Translations under genes and position numbers: made by a program
Notes under the pieces: generated by a model
What the model was told of the DNA's origin: nothing
The model's database searches: none
Seen by the model: the letters and a program-made list of their open reading frames with translations, nothing else
In this document: positions 1 through 8,767 of the stretch, piece after piece
How the letters are laid out: each line of letters starts with the position of its first letter
Numbering within the stretch: position 1 is the first letter of the stretch
Origin: Pullilachnospira_A gallistercoris
Lineage (GTDB): Bacteria; Bacillota; Clostridia; Lachnospirales; Lachnospiraceae
Assembly: GCA_018712125.1 (NCBI GenBank)
Contig: DVHM01000048.1
Location: forward strand, 1 to 63,635
DNA: 63,635 nt
Direction: 5' to 3'

Positions 1-1365
1 GTAGTAGCCGTAGCGCTCGTACATCTGGATCATGGCATCCCAGAGAGTCATGTTCTTCGTCTTGTAGTAAGCAGCCGCTTCGCAGAGCATCATGGAAGCT
101 GCAACCGCATCCTTGTCTCTGGCGTAAGTGCCCGGCAGACAGCCGTAACTCTCCTCCATGCCGAAGAGATAGGTTCCCTTTCCGGTGGTCTCAAACTCCA
201 GAATCTTCTGGCCGATAAACTTAAAGCCTGTCAGCACCTCAATCAGCTCGATGCCGTAGTACTTCGCGATGGCGTCCGCCATGTTGGTGGACACAATGGA
301 CTTCACGAAAGCTCCATCCGCCGGAAGACCGGTCAGTTCTTTCTTCTGGCCGATGATGTAATCCCCGATCAGGCATCCGGACATATTTCCCGTCAGGCTG
401 TGATACTCGCCGGTCTTAGCGTCCTTCACATAGACGCCCAGACGGTCCGCGTCGGGATCGGTGGCGAGAATCAGGTCCGCATCCACCTTCTTTGCCAGAG
501 CCAGTCCCAGCTCGAAGGCCTCCGCCGCCTCCGGGTTCGGATAGCTGACGGTGGGGAAGTCCCCATTCGGAAGTTCCTGCTCCGGAACCACATAGACGTT
601 GGCGAAGCCCAGCTCTTTTAAGACTCTGCGCACCGGGATATTGCCTGTCCCATGCAGAGGCGTGTAGACAATCTTCAGCTCGCCGCCCACAGCATCGATG
701 GCATCCTGGTGGATGACCAGCTTCTTCAGCTCCGCGATGTAGGGATCGTCGATGTCCGCGCCGATGGTCTGATAGAGTCCCGCAGCGATGGCAGCATCCT
801 TGTCCATGGTCTTCGTGTCGCTGTAATCCTTTACCGCCTTAACCTCGTCCATAATGCCGGTGTCGTGGGGCGGCGTAATCTGAGCCCCGTCCTCCCAGTA
901 CACCTTGTAGCCGTTATACTCGGGCGGATTGTGGCTTGCCGTGATGTTGATGCCGGCGATGGCGCCGAGTTTTCTTACCGCGTAGGAGAGTTCCGGCGTC
1001 GGGCGCAGCGACTCGAACACGTAGGCCTTGATGCCGTTTGCCGCCAGGCACAGGGCAGATACATCCGCAAACTCCGGGGACATATGGCGGGAATCGTAGG
1101 CGATGGCAACGCCCCGCTTCTCCCCTCCCACTTTGAGGATGTAGTTGGCCAGCCCCTGGGTGGCCTTGCGCACCGTATAAACGTTCATGCGGTTGGTACC
1201 GGCGCCGATCACGCCCCGCAGTCCGGCCGTGCCGAACTCCAGCTCTGTGTAAAAGCGCTCCTCGATCTCCTTCTCATCGGATGCAATCCCCCGCAATTCC
1301 TCCTTGGTTGCCTCGTCGAAATAATCGTCCTCCAACCAATGCTTATAATTTTCCCTGTAGTCCAT
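1..1365 (-). CDS. Phospho-sugar mutase (phosphoglucomutase/phosphomannomutase family), 3' end cut off
   Basis: Alpha-D-phosphohexomutase interconverting hexose 1- and 6-phosphates for glycogen and cell-surface sugar synthesis. The visible 455 codons start at an ATG preceded by a GGAGGAG ribosome site and run off the left edge, so the C-terminus (normally about 100 further residues) is missing. The phosphoserine loop reads ITASHNPPEYNG near residue 140, and the metal-binding DPDADR follows near residue 300. A GMEESYG sugar-binding loop lies near the edge. Substrate preference cannot be read from the sequence. Glycogen synthesis genes glgC/glgD lie 23 kb away in the same orientation, which fits a glucose-phosphate role but does not prove it. 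Confidence 0.9.
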   Translation of the reverse strand, partial: MDYRENYKHWLEDDYFDEATKEELRGIASDEKEIEERFYTELEFGTAGLRGVIGAGTNRMNVYTVRKATQGLANYILKVGGEKRGVAIAYDSRHMSPEFADVSALCLAANGIKAYVFESLRPTPELSYAVRKLGAIAGINITASHNPPEYNGYKVYWEDGAQITPPHDTGIMDEVKAVKDYSDTKTMDKDAAIAAGLYQTIGADIDDPYIAELKKLVIHQDAIDAVGGELKIVYTPLHGTGNIPVRRVLKELGFANVYVVPEQELPNGDFPTVSYPNPEAAEAFELGLALAKKVDADLILATDPDADRLGVYVKDAKTGEYHSLTGNMSGCLIGDYIIGQKKELTGLPADGAFVKSIVSTNMADAIAKYYGIELIEVLTGFKFIGQKILEFETTGKGTYLFGMEESYGCLPGTYARDKDAVAASMMLCEAAAYYKTKNMTLWDAMIQMYERYGYY

Positions 1366-1417
1366 AATCTCCTCCATTTCCGTACCTTTCGTACAATGAT
1401 AATTATATTTTACTCCA

Positions 1418-2392
1418 TCAATTTGATTTATACAATATTTTCAGGAACTCTTTTCTCTGATTTTCCACCTCCAGAAGCCGTTTCAGCTTCTCGATATCCC
1501 GCTGGGAAACCCAGGCTTTCCTGCTGTTGTAATAGTGGTTCGCAATGTTCCAGAAACGGGCGGGATAGGACAGGCGCAGGAGGAGTTTCCGCCGTTCCTT
1601 CTCCTTCAGCGGACGGATGCCGTCGTAAGCCCGGATCATGGAAAGTCCCAGATCCTGCCGCCAGCTGTTCTTCTCCAGCACCTTCCGCAGAAACTTTGTC
1701 AGATCACTCACCGGCTCATCCCAGCGCATCTGCTCCAGATTGATGATACAGGGGCTGTTCCTGCACTCGATCACATTGTGCTGATTGTAGTCCCCGTGGC
1801 AGAGACAGCAGACGCCCTCCTCCTGCTCCCCGGCAGGGTAGACCGAAGCCACCTCCTGGGCCTGGGCGAAATACTCCGAAAAGCACCTCCAGAACAACTC
1901 CTCAAAGGCATTTTTCTTCTTCTTTCTGGAAATGTAATTCCGCACGCACCGCAGTTCCCTGTTGTGCCGTCGCATCTCATCGGCAAAGACGTGCTCCGGG
2001 TTCTGAAAAATCTCCATTCCGGGCCCCCGGTACTCCATGAGCGCAGTGTGAAAGGAGGCCAGCTTCTTGACCGCGGCCAGCACCTCCCCGGCATTTCCGG
2101 TGTCACATTCCCGTCCGAAGACGCCGGTTTTCAGGAGATAGCGGTGCCCCTCCTCATCCGTCACCAGGTAATTCCCCTCCCGGTCCGCCAGGAGCTGCTC
2201 CGTCCGCCCGTCCCAGTCTCTCAGATACGCGAGGGCCTGTGCCAGCGCCCCCACCCGCTCTCCGGACCCGTGATACTCCTGCAGTACGACTCTCCCCTGA
2301 TCGGTGTCCGCGATCACGGTGCCCCTCCCTTTCGAGACCTCCTTTACCGTCAGCTCATATTTTTCCAGAAGCTGTTCTCTCTGCTGATACAT
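1418..2392 (-). CDS. CotS-family spore coat protein (kinase-like fold)
   Basis: 324-residue protein with the aminoglycoside-phosphotransferase/choline-kinase fold used by CotS, CotI and YutH spore coat proteins. It has the catalytic-loop-like CCLCHGDYNQHNVI near residue 210 and an acidic NLEQMRWDEP where kinases have the DFD motif. Family members build the inner coat and some retain kinase activity; activity here is unknown. I chose the internal ATG because GGAGGGG sits seven bases upstream; a start 39 bases earlier has no ribosome site. A sigma-E-like promoter lies just upstream. It is separated from the mutase by about 50 bases. Confidence 0.8.
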   Translation of the reverse strand: MYQQREQLLEKYELTVKEVSKGRGTVIADTDQGRVVLQEYHGSGERVGALAQALAYLRDWDGRTEQLLADREGNYLVTDEEGHRYLLKTGVFGRECDTGNAGEVLAAVKKLASFHTALMEYRGPGMEIFQNPEHVFADEMRRHNRELRCVRNYISRKKKKNAFEELFWRCFSEYFAQAQEVASVYPAGEQEEGVCCLCHGDYNQHNVIECRNSPCIINLEQMRWDEPVSDLTKFLRKVLEKNSWRQDLGLSMIRAYDGIRPLKEKERRKLLLRLSYPARFWNIANHYYNSRKAWVSQRDIEKLKRLLEVENQRKEFLKILYKSN

Positions 2393-2439
2393 AACACCCC
2401 TCCACATGACCTGCTTACACGGATGACCCATGTATGACT

Positions 2440-2469
2440 ATCATATGAAGGGGTGTGTGAAATTATGTC
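2440..2469 (-). promoter_or_regulatory. Sigma-E-like sporulation promoter for cotS
   Basis: Reading the minus strand, GACATAAT and CATATGAT are separated by 14 bases. This is close to the mother-cell sigma-E pattern (KMATATW, N14-15, CATACAHT). It lies 48 bases upstream of the CotS start. No good TTGACA/TATAAT pair is seen in the same gap. The match was made by eye; the coat function of the gene is independent support. Confidence 0.45.
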
Positions 2470-2535
2470 AATGCAGTTGTCTGCAGGGCGCTTAACGTCG
2501 GTGCACAGGGGCAGCGCGCCTCAAACCTTGTAATT

Positions 2536-3873
2536 TCAGATATTTGTAAGGCACCGGGCGGCCTCCTCCAAAAGCAGATCTCTCCGGTTCCTCTCCGGGT
2601 CCTCCAGCACCCAGTCCAGAAGATGGCGCAAAACATCCCCGATCATCGTTCCCTGCTTCGCACCCATGGCGATGAGGTCCGCGCCTCCCACTTTCAGTTC
2701 CCGGAGGGAAAGGCACTGCCCCTGATCCAGAATTTCCCGGTAGAGACGCTCAAAATCCTCAATCCCCCGCAGCTTTTCCCTGCGCCGATAACATCCCTGG
2801 GCCATCACGTCCGCGCGCTTCAAGGCAAAAAGACGGGGAAAGGCTTCCAGGCCGATGTCCACCATCGCCCGGCGCACGCTCTCCTGATCTGCCGCCGGAC
2901 GCCGGTCATGGGATCCCACCAGAGCGCAGACCTTCCGGGTTGTGTCGTTGTCAAACTTCAGACGGCGAAGAATCCCGCGGGCCATCGCGGCGCCCTCCTG
3001 CTCGTGCCGGTAAAAGTGGTCCCATCCCCGCTCATCGGTGGTCTTGACCGCAGGCTTTGCCACGTCATGCAGAAGAGCCGCCAGACGCAGAATCCGGTCC
3101 GCCGGCGTCCACTCCAGCGCGGCGATGGTGTGATCCCCCACACGGTAGCAGTGGTGCTTGCAGTGCTGGGACGTTGTCATCATCTCATCCAGTTCCGGCA
3201 GAAAGACTGCGGAGAGCCCCGTCTCGTACACCTGGCGGATCATCTGGGGATGATCGGATACCAGAAGCTTTTCCAGCTCTGTCCGGATGCGCTCCGCACT
3301 CACCCTGCCGATGGAGGGCGCCAGGGCGCGGATAGCCTCCCTGGTCTCTGTCTCCATGGAAAATCCCAGCTGGGCGCAGAAACGCACCGCACGCAGCATC
3401 CGCAGGGCGTCCTCAGTAAACCGCTCCAGCGGATCTCCCACACAGCGGATGATCCTTTTCTTCAGATCTTCCAGGCCGCCGAAGAGATCCACCAGCCCCT
3501 CCCGCTCATTGTAGGCCATGGCGTTGACGGTAAAATCCCGTCGTCTGAGATCCTCCGGCAGGCTCTTGGTAAAGGAAACCTCCCTGGGATGACGGGCGTC
3601 CTCGTACTCTCCGTCGACACGGTAGGTGGTTACCTCATAGGCGCCGCCCCCCAGAAGAACCGTGACGGTCCCGTGAACGATTCCCGTATCCACGGTCTTC
3701 GGAAAAATTTCCTTGACCTGTGACGGCAGGGCGGAGGTGGTAATATCCCAGTCGGCAGGTTTTTTCCCCAGAACGCTGTCACGGACACAGCCGCCCACAG
3801 CGTAGGCTTCGTGTCCGCAACCCTCAAGTCTCTCTATAATTGTCCTGACATTTTTCGGCAGTACAATGTTCAT
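2536..3873 (-). CDS. cca: CCA tRNA nucleotidyltransferase with HD domain
   Basis: Adds or repairs the 3'-terminal CCA of tRNA from CTP and ATP. 445 residues. The class II nucleotidyltransferase head has AYAVGGCVRD near residue 24 and the carboxylate pair in DWDITT, followed by RRRDFTVNAMAYN. An HD phosphohydrolase-type segment (LLHDVAKP) lies near residue 267, as in many Gram-positive enzymes. Its ATG begins one base after the proS stop, so it is probably translationally coupled to proS. The tRNA gene in this window does not encode CCA, consistent with a need for this enzyme. Confidence 0.95.
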   Translation of the reverse strand: MNIVLPKNVRTIIERLEGCGHEAYAVGGCVRDSVLGKKPADWDITTSALPSQVKEIFPKTVDTGIVHGTVTVLLGGGAYEVTTYRVDGEYEDARHPREVSFTKSLPEDLRRRDFTVNAMAYNEREGLVDLFGGLEDLKKRIIRCVGDPLERFTEDALRMLRAVRFCAQLGFSMETETREAIRALAPSIGRVSAERIRTELEKLLVSDHPQMIRQVYETGLSAVFLPELDEMMTTSQHCKHHCYRVGDHTIAALEWTPADRILRLAALLHDVAKPAVKTTDERGWDHFYRHEQEGAAMARGILRRLKFDNDTTRKVCALVGSHDRRPAADQESVRRAMVDIGLEAFPRLFALKRADVMAQGCYRRREKLRGIEDFERLYREILDQGQCLSLRELKVGGADLIAMGAKQGTMIGDVLRHLLDWVLEDPERNRRDLLLEEAARCLTNI

Positions 3874-3874
3874 C

Positions 3875-5314
3875 TTAATATGCCTTACCCCAGTAAACCA
3901 GTTTCTTCGCGGGCTTTCCGCAGCAGACGCACACGTCGGAGATCTTCTCCTGCTCGAAGGGCATGCAGCGGCTGGTAGCCGTGGTGTCCTCCTTGATCTT
4001 CAGCTCGCAGGCCTCGTCGCCGCACCACATGGCCCGGATGAATCCCGGCTTGTTCTCCACCGCGTCCTTGAACTCCTCGTAGTTGTGGGCGTCGCTGATA
4101 TGGCTCTCCAGATGCTTTCTGGCCCGCTCCAGCATGTCCTTCTGCATCTGCGCCATCAGCTCTTTCGCCTTGTCCGCCACGTCGTCCAGATCCACCACGG
4201 TCTTCTCCCGGGTGTCCCTGCGCACCAGCACGCACTGATGTTTCTCCATATCCTTCGGACCGATCTCCACCCGAAGGGGGATGCCCCGCATCTCGGCCTC
4301 GGCGAACTTCCATCCCGGGCTCTTGTCTCCGTCATCTACCTTCACGCGGATGTCCGCCGCCTTCAGCTCGTCAAAGATGCCGTTTGCCGCGTCCAGAACG
4401 CCCTCCTTGTTCTGCTGAATCGGGATGACCATCACCTGTACAGGTGCCACCATGGGCGGCAGCACCAGACCGGAATCGTCCCCGTGCACCATGATGATCG
4501 CTCCGATCAGGCGGGTGGATACGCCCCAGGATGTCTGATGCACATACTGGAGCTGATTGTTCTTGTCCGTATACTGAATACCGAAAGCCTTCGCGAACCC
4601 GTCGCCGAAATTGTGGCTGGTACCGGACTGCAGCGCCTTGCCGTCGTGCATCAGCGCCTCGATGGTGTAGGTAGACTCGGCCCCGGCGAACTTCTCCTTG
4701 TCGGTCTTTCTCCCCTTTACCATGGGGATTGCCAGCACCTGCTCGCAGAAATCCGCGTAGAGGTTCAGCATCTGAATGGTCCGCGCTTCCGCCTCCTCTG
4801 CGGTGGCGTGGGCGGTGTGTCCCTCCTGCCACAAAAACTCGGAGGAGCGCAGGAAGGGTCTCGTGGTCTTCTCCCAGCGCACCACGGAACACCACTGATT
4901 GTATACCTTTGGCAGATCCCGGTAGGACTGAATGATGTTGCTGTAGAGGTCACAGAACAGCGTCTCGGAGGTAGGGCGCACACAAAGACGCTCCTGCAGC
5001 TCCTCCATGCCGCCGTGGGTTACCCAGGCAACCTCCGGGGCGAATCCCTCCACATGGTCCTTCTCCTTCTGCAGAAGGCTCTCGGGGATAAACAGGGGCA
5101 GATACACATTCTCCACACCCACTTCCTTGAACCGCGCGTCCAGCAGCTTCTGGATATTCTCCCAGATCGCGTACCCGTTGGGCTTGAAAATCATGCAGCC
5201 CTTCACGGAGGAGTAATCCATCAGCTCCGCCTTCTTTACCACGTCCGTATACCACTGGGCGAAATCCTCGTCCATGGAGGTAATCGCCTCCACCAGTTTC
5301 TTTTCTTTTGCCAT
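3875..5314 (-). CDS. proS: Prolyl-tRNA synthetase (short, archaeal/eukaryote-like type)
   Basis: Charges tRNA-Pro. 479 residues, the length and sequence of the eukaryote/archaeon-like ProRS form (TIGR00408 type) without the bacterial editing insertion. It starts MAKEKKLVEAITSMDEDF. Class II motif 2 is visible around VVRWEKTTRPFLRSSEFLWQEGHTAH, and the C-terminal zinc-binding-like region carries Cys pairs (DEACELKIKEDTT, VCVCCGKPAKK). The start follows an AGGAGAATAGAG ribosome site. First gene of a proS-cca unit with its own promoter. No T-box leader is seen, although the transcript leader can fold a GGGGAA...TTCCCC hairpin. Confidence 0.96.
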   Translation of the reverse strand: MAKEKKLVEAITSMDEDFAQWYTDVVKKAELMDYSSVKGCMIFKPNGYAIWENIQKLLDARFKEVGVENVYLPLFIPESLLQKEKDHVEGFAPEVAWVTHGGMEELQERLCVRPTSETLFCDLYSNIIQSYRDLPKVYNQWCSVVRWEKTTRPFLRSSEFLWQEGHTAHATAEEAEARTIQMLNLYADFCEQVLAIPMVKGRKTDKEKFAGAESTYTIEALMHDGKALQSGTSHNFGDGFAKAFGIQYTDKNNQLQYVHQTSWGVSTRLIGAIIMVHGDDSGLVLPPMVAPVQVMVIPIQQNKEGVLDAANGIFDELKAADIRVKVDDGDKSPGWKFAEAEMRGIPLRVEIGPKDMEKHQCVLVRRDTREKTVVDLDDVADKAKELMAQMQKDMLERARKHLESHISDAHNYEEFKDAVENKPGFIRAMWCGDEACELKIKEDTTATSRCMPFEQEKISDVCVCCGKPAKKLVYWGKAY

Positions 5315-5383
5315 CTCTATTCTCCTGTCCTGACAGGGGAAGCCCGCCTTTTGGCCTGTTCCCCGACATATTTACTATGCCCT

Positions 5384-5412
5384 ATTCTAAAAAATGAAAA
5401 GTGGATTGTCAA
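5384..5412 (-). promoter_or_regulatory. Housekeeping promoter for proS-cca
   Basis: On the minus strand TTGACA and TAGAAT are separated by exactly 17 bases. Transcription would start about 65 bases upstream of the proS ATG. The leader contains a short GC-rich hairpin (about 5324-5363) that is not followed by a U run. It is back to back with the plus-strand SOS-type promoter at 5441-5469. Confidence 0.75.
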
Positions 5413-5440
5413 GTTGAGGCATCATTTTTCCTCTTTCCTC

Positions 5441-5469
5441 TTGCAAAACCGAACATATGTTCTTATAAT
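5441..5469 (+). promoter_or_regulatory. Promoter with embedded LexA (SOS) box for the radical SAM/DUF4130 operon
   Basis: TTGCAA and TATAAT are separated by 17 bases. The spacer holds GAACATATGTTC at 5451-5462, a perfect GAAC-N4-GTTC palindrome with C before it, matching the Gram-positive LexA operator CGAACRNRYGTTYC at all but the last base. A repressor there would block RNA polymerase directly. Transcription would begin near 5476, only about 20 bases before the preferred ATG. Confidence 0.75.
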
Positions 5470-5496
5470 AGGAGTATGTTCGAAGTACAAAAAGAA

Positions 5497-6927
5497 ATGT
5501 CTGTCAAACAAAAACTGGAAATATTGGCGGACGCGGCTAAGTACGATGTGGCCTGCACCTCCAGCGGCGTGGATCGGAAGGGAGAGAAGGAAGCCCTCGG
5601 CAACGCCAGAGCCTGCGGGATCTGCCACAGCTTTGCCGCGGACGGGCGGTGTATCTCGCTTTTGAAGATCCTGATGACCAACCACTGCGTCTACGACTGC
5701 AGATACTGCGTAAATCGCTCCTCCAACGACGTTGCGCGGACCACCTTTACACCGGAGGAGATCTGCGATCTCACCGTGGAATTCTACAAGCGCAACTACA
5801 TTGAGGGGCTCTTCTTAAGCTCGGGCGTCCTGAGGAATCCGGCCCACACCATGGAGAAGATCTGTGAGACTCTGCTGCTCCTGCGGACCCGGTACCGCTT
5901 CCGGGGCTACATCCATGTGAAGGCCATCCCCGGTGCGCCGGAGGAGCTTCTGGCCCGGGCCGGGTATCTGGCGGACCGCATCAGCATCAACATGGAGCTG
6001 CCCACAGAGGAGGGGTTGAAGAAGCTGGCTCCCAACAAGAGCCTCTCCTCCATCCTCTCCCCCATGGCCAAGGTCAGCGGTACCATCGCGGCCCATCGCC
6101 TGGCCATCGGCAGGGACGCCCGGATGGAGCGCCACGGGATCAACCGGCAGCTCTCCGGCGGCATCTTCTCCTCCGCCGGGAAGCTGCCCGATGATCGGCA
6201 GACGGATATCCCCACGAAAAACCTTCTGCTCCCGGAGACTTCTGAAAGCGCGTCCCTGCGCCGCCCCTTCGCCCCCGCCGGCCAGAGCACCCAGATGATC
6301 ATCGGCGCCACCGGGGAGACAGATTATCATCTGCTGATGACCACACAGCAGTTGTACCAGCGTTTTGATTTGAAGAGAGTCTTTTTCTCCGCCTACATTC
6401 CCATCAACGAGGACGCGGCACTGCCGGCCCTTGGAACGCCTCCGCCTCTTCTGCGGGAGCACCGGCTGTACCAGGCGGACTGGCTGCTGCGCTTTTACGG
6501 GTTTACGGCAGAGGAACTTCTCTCTCCTCAGCAGCCCAATTTCAACGAGCAGATGGACCCGAAATGCAACTGGGCGCTGCGGCATCTGGAGATCTTCCCC
6601 GTGGAAGTACAGACGGCCCCGGCAGACCTGCTGCTTCGGGTGCCGGGCATCGGCCCCAAGTCCGCCCGGCGGATTCTGGAGGCCCGCCGCTATGGCGCCC
6701 TGGATTTTCCGGACCTGAAGAAGATGGGGGTGGTGCTGAAACGGGCCCACTATTTTCTGACCTGCCAGGGGCGGATGATGTATAAGGTTCCCATAGAGGA
6801 ACAGTTTCTGACCCGGCAGCTGACGGCCGACCATGGCCGTGAGAACTGGGAGACGCAGTACCGAAGCGATCATCGCCAGATGTCCCTCTTTGACGATTTC
6901 GGACTGCAGACAGGAGGTGTGTCATGA
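5497..6927 (+). CDS. Radical SAM protein, putative DNA modification/repair, with helix-hairpin-helix
   Basis: 476 residues counted from MSVKQKLEIL. The radical SAM cluster motif CVYDCRYC (C-x3-C-x2-C) is near residue 64-71, preceded by a CGICHSF segment. A helix-hairpin-helix DNA-binding motif (RVPGIGPKSARRIL) lies near residue 380. The protein resembles the TIGR03916 family, which travels with DUF4130/uracil-glycosylase-like partners; its reaction is not known. An in-frame ATG at 5476 has AGGAG only one base away and coincides with the likely transcript start, so 5497 fits the family N-terminus better. Both starts lack an ideal ribosome site. The next gene overlaps by four bases. Confidence 0.85.
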   Translation: MSVKQKLEILADAAKYDVACTSSGVDRKGEKEALGNARACGICHSFAADGRCISLLKILMTNHCVYDCRYCVNRSSNDVARTTFTPEEICDLTVEFYKRNYIEGLFLSSGVLRNPAHTMEKICETLLLLRTRYRFRGYIHVKAIPGAPEELLARAGYLADRISINMELPTEEGLKKLAPNKSLSSILSPMAKVSGTIAAHRLAIGRDARMERHGINRQLSGGIFSSAGKLPDDRQTDIPTKNLLLPETSESASLRRPFAPAGQSTQMIIGATGETDYHLLMTTQQLYQRFDLKRVFFSAYIPINEDAALPALGTPPPLLREHRLYQADWLLRFYGFTAEELLSPQQPNFNEQMDPKCNWALRHLEIFPVEVQTAPADLLLRVPGIGPKSARRILEARRYGALDFPDLKKMGVVLKRAHYFLTCQGRMMYKVPIEEQFLTRQLTADHGRENWETQYRSDHRQMSLFDDFGLQTGGVS

Positions 6928-7697
6928 GAGTTTTTACTTGCGCTGACCGCTGGGAGGATATGGCCTCCTGCATTTACGACGCCTGGGCATGGGCCCTGAC
7001 AGGCGGCCATGACCGGCTTCGGCTGGAGAAGGAGCCCGTCCTGCAAGCCACCCTGTTCGACGAGTATGTACACATAGAGCCGGATGCCGTTAAGGCTGAG
7101 AAAGTCATGCGCTCCGTCTGGCACAAGATCTCCCCGGAGGCATACCATCTCATCTCCTACGCCTCCCTGTACCGGGAGGATATGCTGGACGAGATCTACC
7201 GCTTCCTGCGGCTGGGCTTTTCGGCGGGCGGCCGGGCGACGGCTATGCTGACGGATCCCCATGTGATGCGCCTGATGGAAGCCAGCCGCAATGTGACCAA
7301 CGAGATCCACTACTTTCGGGAATTCGCCCGATTCGATCAGATGGCCGACGGCGTGCTGATCAGCCATATCGAGCCGAAAAATCAGGTGGTGTATCCGGTC
7401 TCGGAGCACTTCGCGGACCGGATGCCTTCCCTGCCATGGATGATAGTGGATGACAGGCGCGCTCTGGCTGTGGTACATCCCGCCGATGAGCCCTCCTACC
7501 TGCGGGAACTGACCGGAGAGGAAGCAGCCCTTCTCGCCCAATCAGAGGAGCAGTCAGATACCTACAGCGAGCTGTGGCAGACCTTCTTTTCCGCCACCGC
7601 CATCTCCCAGCGAAAGAATCCCGCCTGTCAGCGGACCCATTTTCCGCTGTGGATGCGCCGCCACGCCACGGAATTCCGACAGCCGCCGGGCGCCTAG
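6924..7697 (+). CDS. DUF4130 (TIGR03915-type) probable DNA metabolism protein
   Basis: 257 residues beginning MRVFTCADRWEDMASCIYDAW, typical of the family found next to the TIGR03916 radical SAM protein. In some proteobacteria this domain is fused to a uracil-DNA-glycosylase-like domain. No such fusion is present here: the protein ends in the TIGR03915-like segment with FPLWMRRHATEFR near the C-terminus. The ATGA overlap with the radical SAM gene shows coupling, and the shared LexA-box promoter supports a DNA-damage role. The molecular function is unknown. Its TAG stop shares the palindrome CTAG with the stop of the convergent gene. Confidence 0.8.
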   Translation: MRVFTCADRWEDMASCIYDAWAWALTGGHDRLRLEKEPVLQATLFDEYVHIEPDAVKAEKVMRSVWHKISPEAYHLISYASLYREDMLDEIYRFLRLGFSAGGRATAMLTDPHVMRLMEASRNVTNEIHYFREFARFDQMADGVLISHIEPKNQVVYPVSEHFADRMPSLPWMIVDDRRALAVVHPADEPSYLRELTGEEAALLAQSEEQSDTYSELWQTFFSATAISQRKNPACQRTHFPLWMRRHATEFRQPPGA

Positions 7698-8713
7698 ATA
7701 AATCGATAGATCTCCCAGATCAGGAAAGCCGATGCCGGCCCCAGGATCACGCCCCATAGCCCGTAGACCTGCATCCCCAGATAGATACTGACGAGCACCA
7801 TCAGAGGATTCGCCCCCACGCTTTTTCCGATCAACTTCGGCTCGAGAAACTGGCGGGCCAGCGTGGTAATGACTGTCACCGCCAGATAAATAATTCCCGA
7901 CAGATAGGCTCCCTGGAAAAATTCAAAGAGCGCCCAGGGAACAAACACCAGCGCTGTGCCCAGAAAGGGCAGGGCGTCGCAAAGACCGATCAGAATCCCC
8001 AGAAGCAAAGCATAGGGATTTCCCGTCAGATAGAGTGCCGCCACGCAGATGATCGTTATGACCAGAAGAATTTTCCCCTGGGCCTTCAGATAAGCGCCTC
8101 CCGCTCCCGCCAGATCCTTCCCCAGGGCCAGCACCACCTCGCCGAAAGCGCTGCGGTGCACCATCTCCCGCAGCGTCTCGTAATCTTTCAGAATCAGATA
8201 GGTGGCCACGAACACCACCACCACGCTGACCATGCCGCCCACCGTGTCCGTGACAGAGCTCATGGAATCCGCCAGGCTCTCCGCCACGCCCTCCGCCATA
8301 TGATCCAGGGAGAGGATCTCCCGCAGTCTGCCGCCAATCTGCCCCAGCAGGCTGTCCGGGGCAATACCTTCCCACGCCAGAAGATTATCCCGATTGTTCC
8401 ACAACAATGCGATCTGTTCCCCCAGCGCCCGCGCGAAAAAATAAAGCCCCACCCCGATGGCCGCGGTTACCGACGCCGTCATCAGGAAACTGGTTCCCCG
8501 CTTTTCCTGAAAAAGTTTCCGCTTTTCTCCCTTTTTCTGCAGGCGGACTTTCCAGGGGTACAGCGCCCCGGCCAGATAGACCGCAATCCAAAAAGGGAGT
8601 GTCGCCGGCAGCAGATATCTCATAAACAGATACACCACCAGCGTCACTCCCAACAGCTTGCACGTATTTCTCACAAAATGATATTCCTGCTCCATATCTA
8701 TAGTATGGAACAT
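7694..8713 (-). CDS. AI-2E/YtvI-type multi-pass membrane protein
   Basis: About 339 residues with some seven to eight hydrophobic segments: two at the N-terminus, one near residue 80, one near 170, and a cluster in the last 120 residues (LLVITIICVAALYLTG, then YALLLGILIGLCDALPFLG). This is the PerM/AI-2E transporter architecture. YtvI, a sporulation-associated member, is the nearest well-known relative, so a sporulation role is possible. The start is uncertain: this ATG follows AGGGA closely, an ATG 18 bases later lacks a site, and a GTG lies at 8746. Transported substrate unknown. Confidence 0.7.
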   Translation of the reverse strand: MFHTIDMEQEYHFVRNTCKLLGVTLVVYLFMRYLLPATLPFWIAVYLAGALYPWKVRLQKKGEKRKLFQEKRGTSFLMTASVTAAIGVGLYFFARALGEQIALLWNNRDNLLAWEGIAPDSLLGQIGGRLREILSLDHMAEGVAESLADSMSSVTDTVGGMVSVVVVFVATYLILKDYETLREMVHRSAFGEVVLALGKDLAGAGGAYLKAQGKILLVITIICVAALYLTGNPYALLLGILIGLCDALPFLGTALVFVPWALFEFFQGAYLSGIIYLAVTVITTLARQFLEPKLIGKSVGANPLMVLVSIYLGMQVYGLWGVILGPASAFLIWEIYRFI

Positions 8714-8767
8714 TTTCCCTGCTTTATTCCCACGGATAAAGCACAATCGCCCTATTTGTCCCTGTAT

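Noticed and set aside
2623..3723. Long open frames antisense to cca, proS, mfd and other genes
   Set aside because: They are opposite-strand shadows of well-recognised genes, with no ribosome sites or family resemblance.
5315..5400. T-box riboswitch upstream of proS
   Set aside because: No T-box motif (AGGGTGGNACCGCG) is present on either strand; the leader has only a short hairpin.
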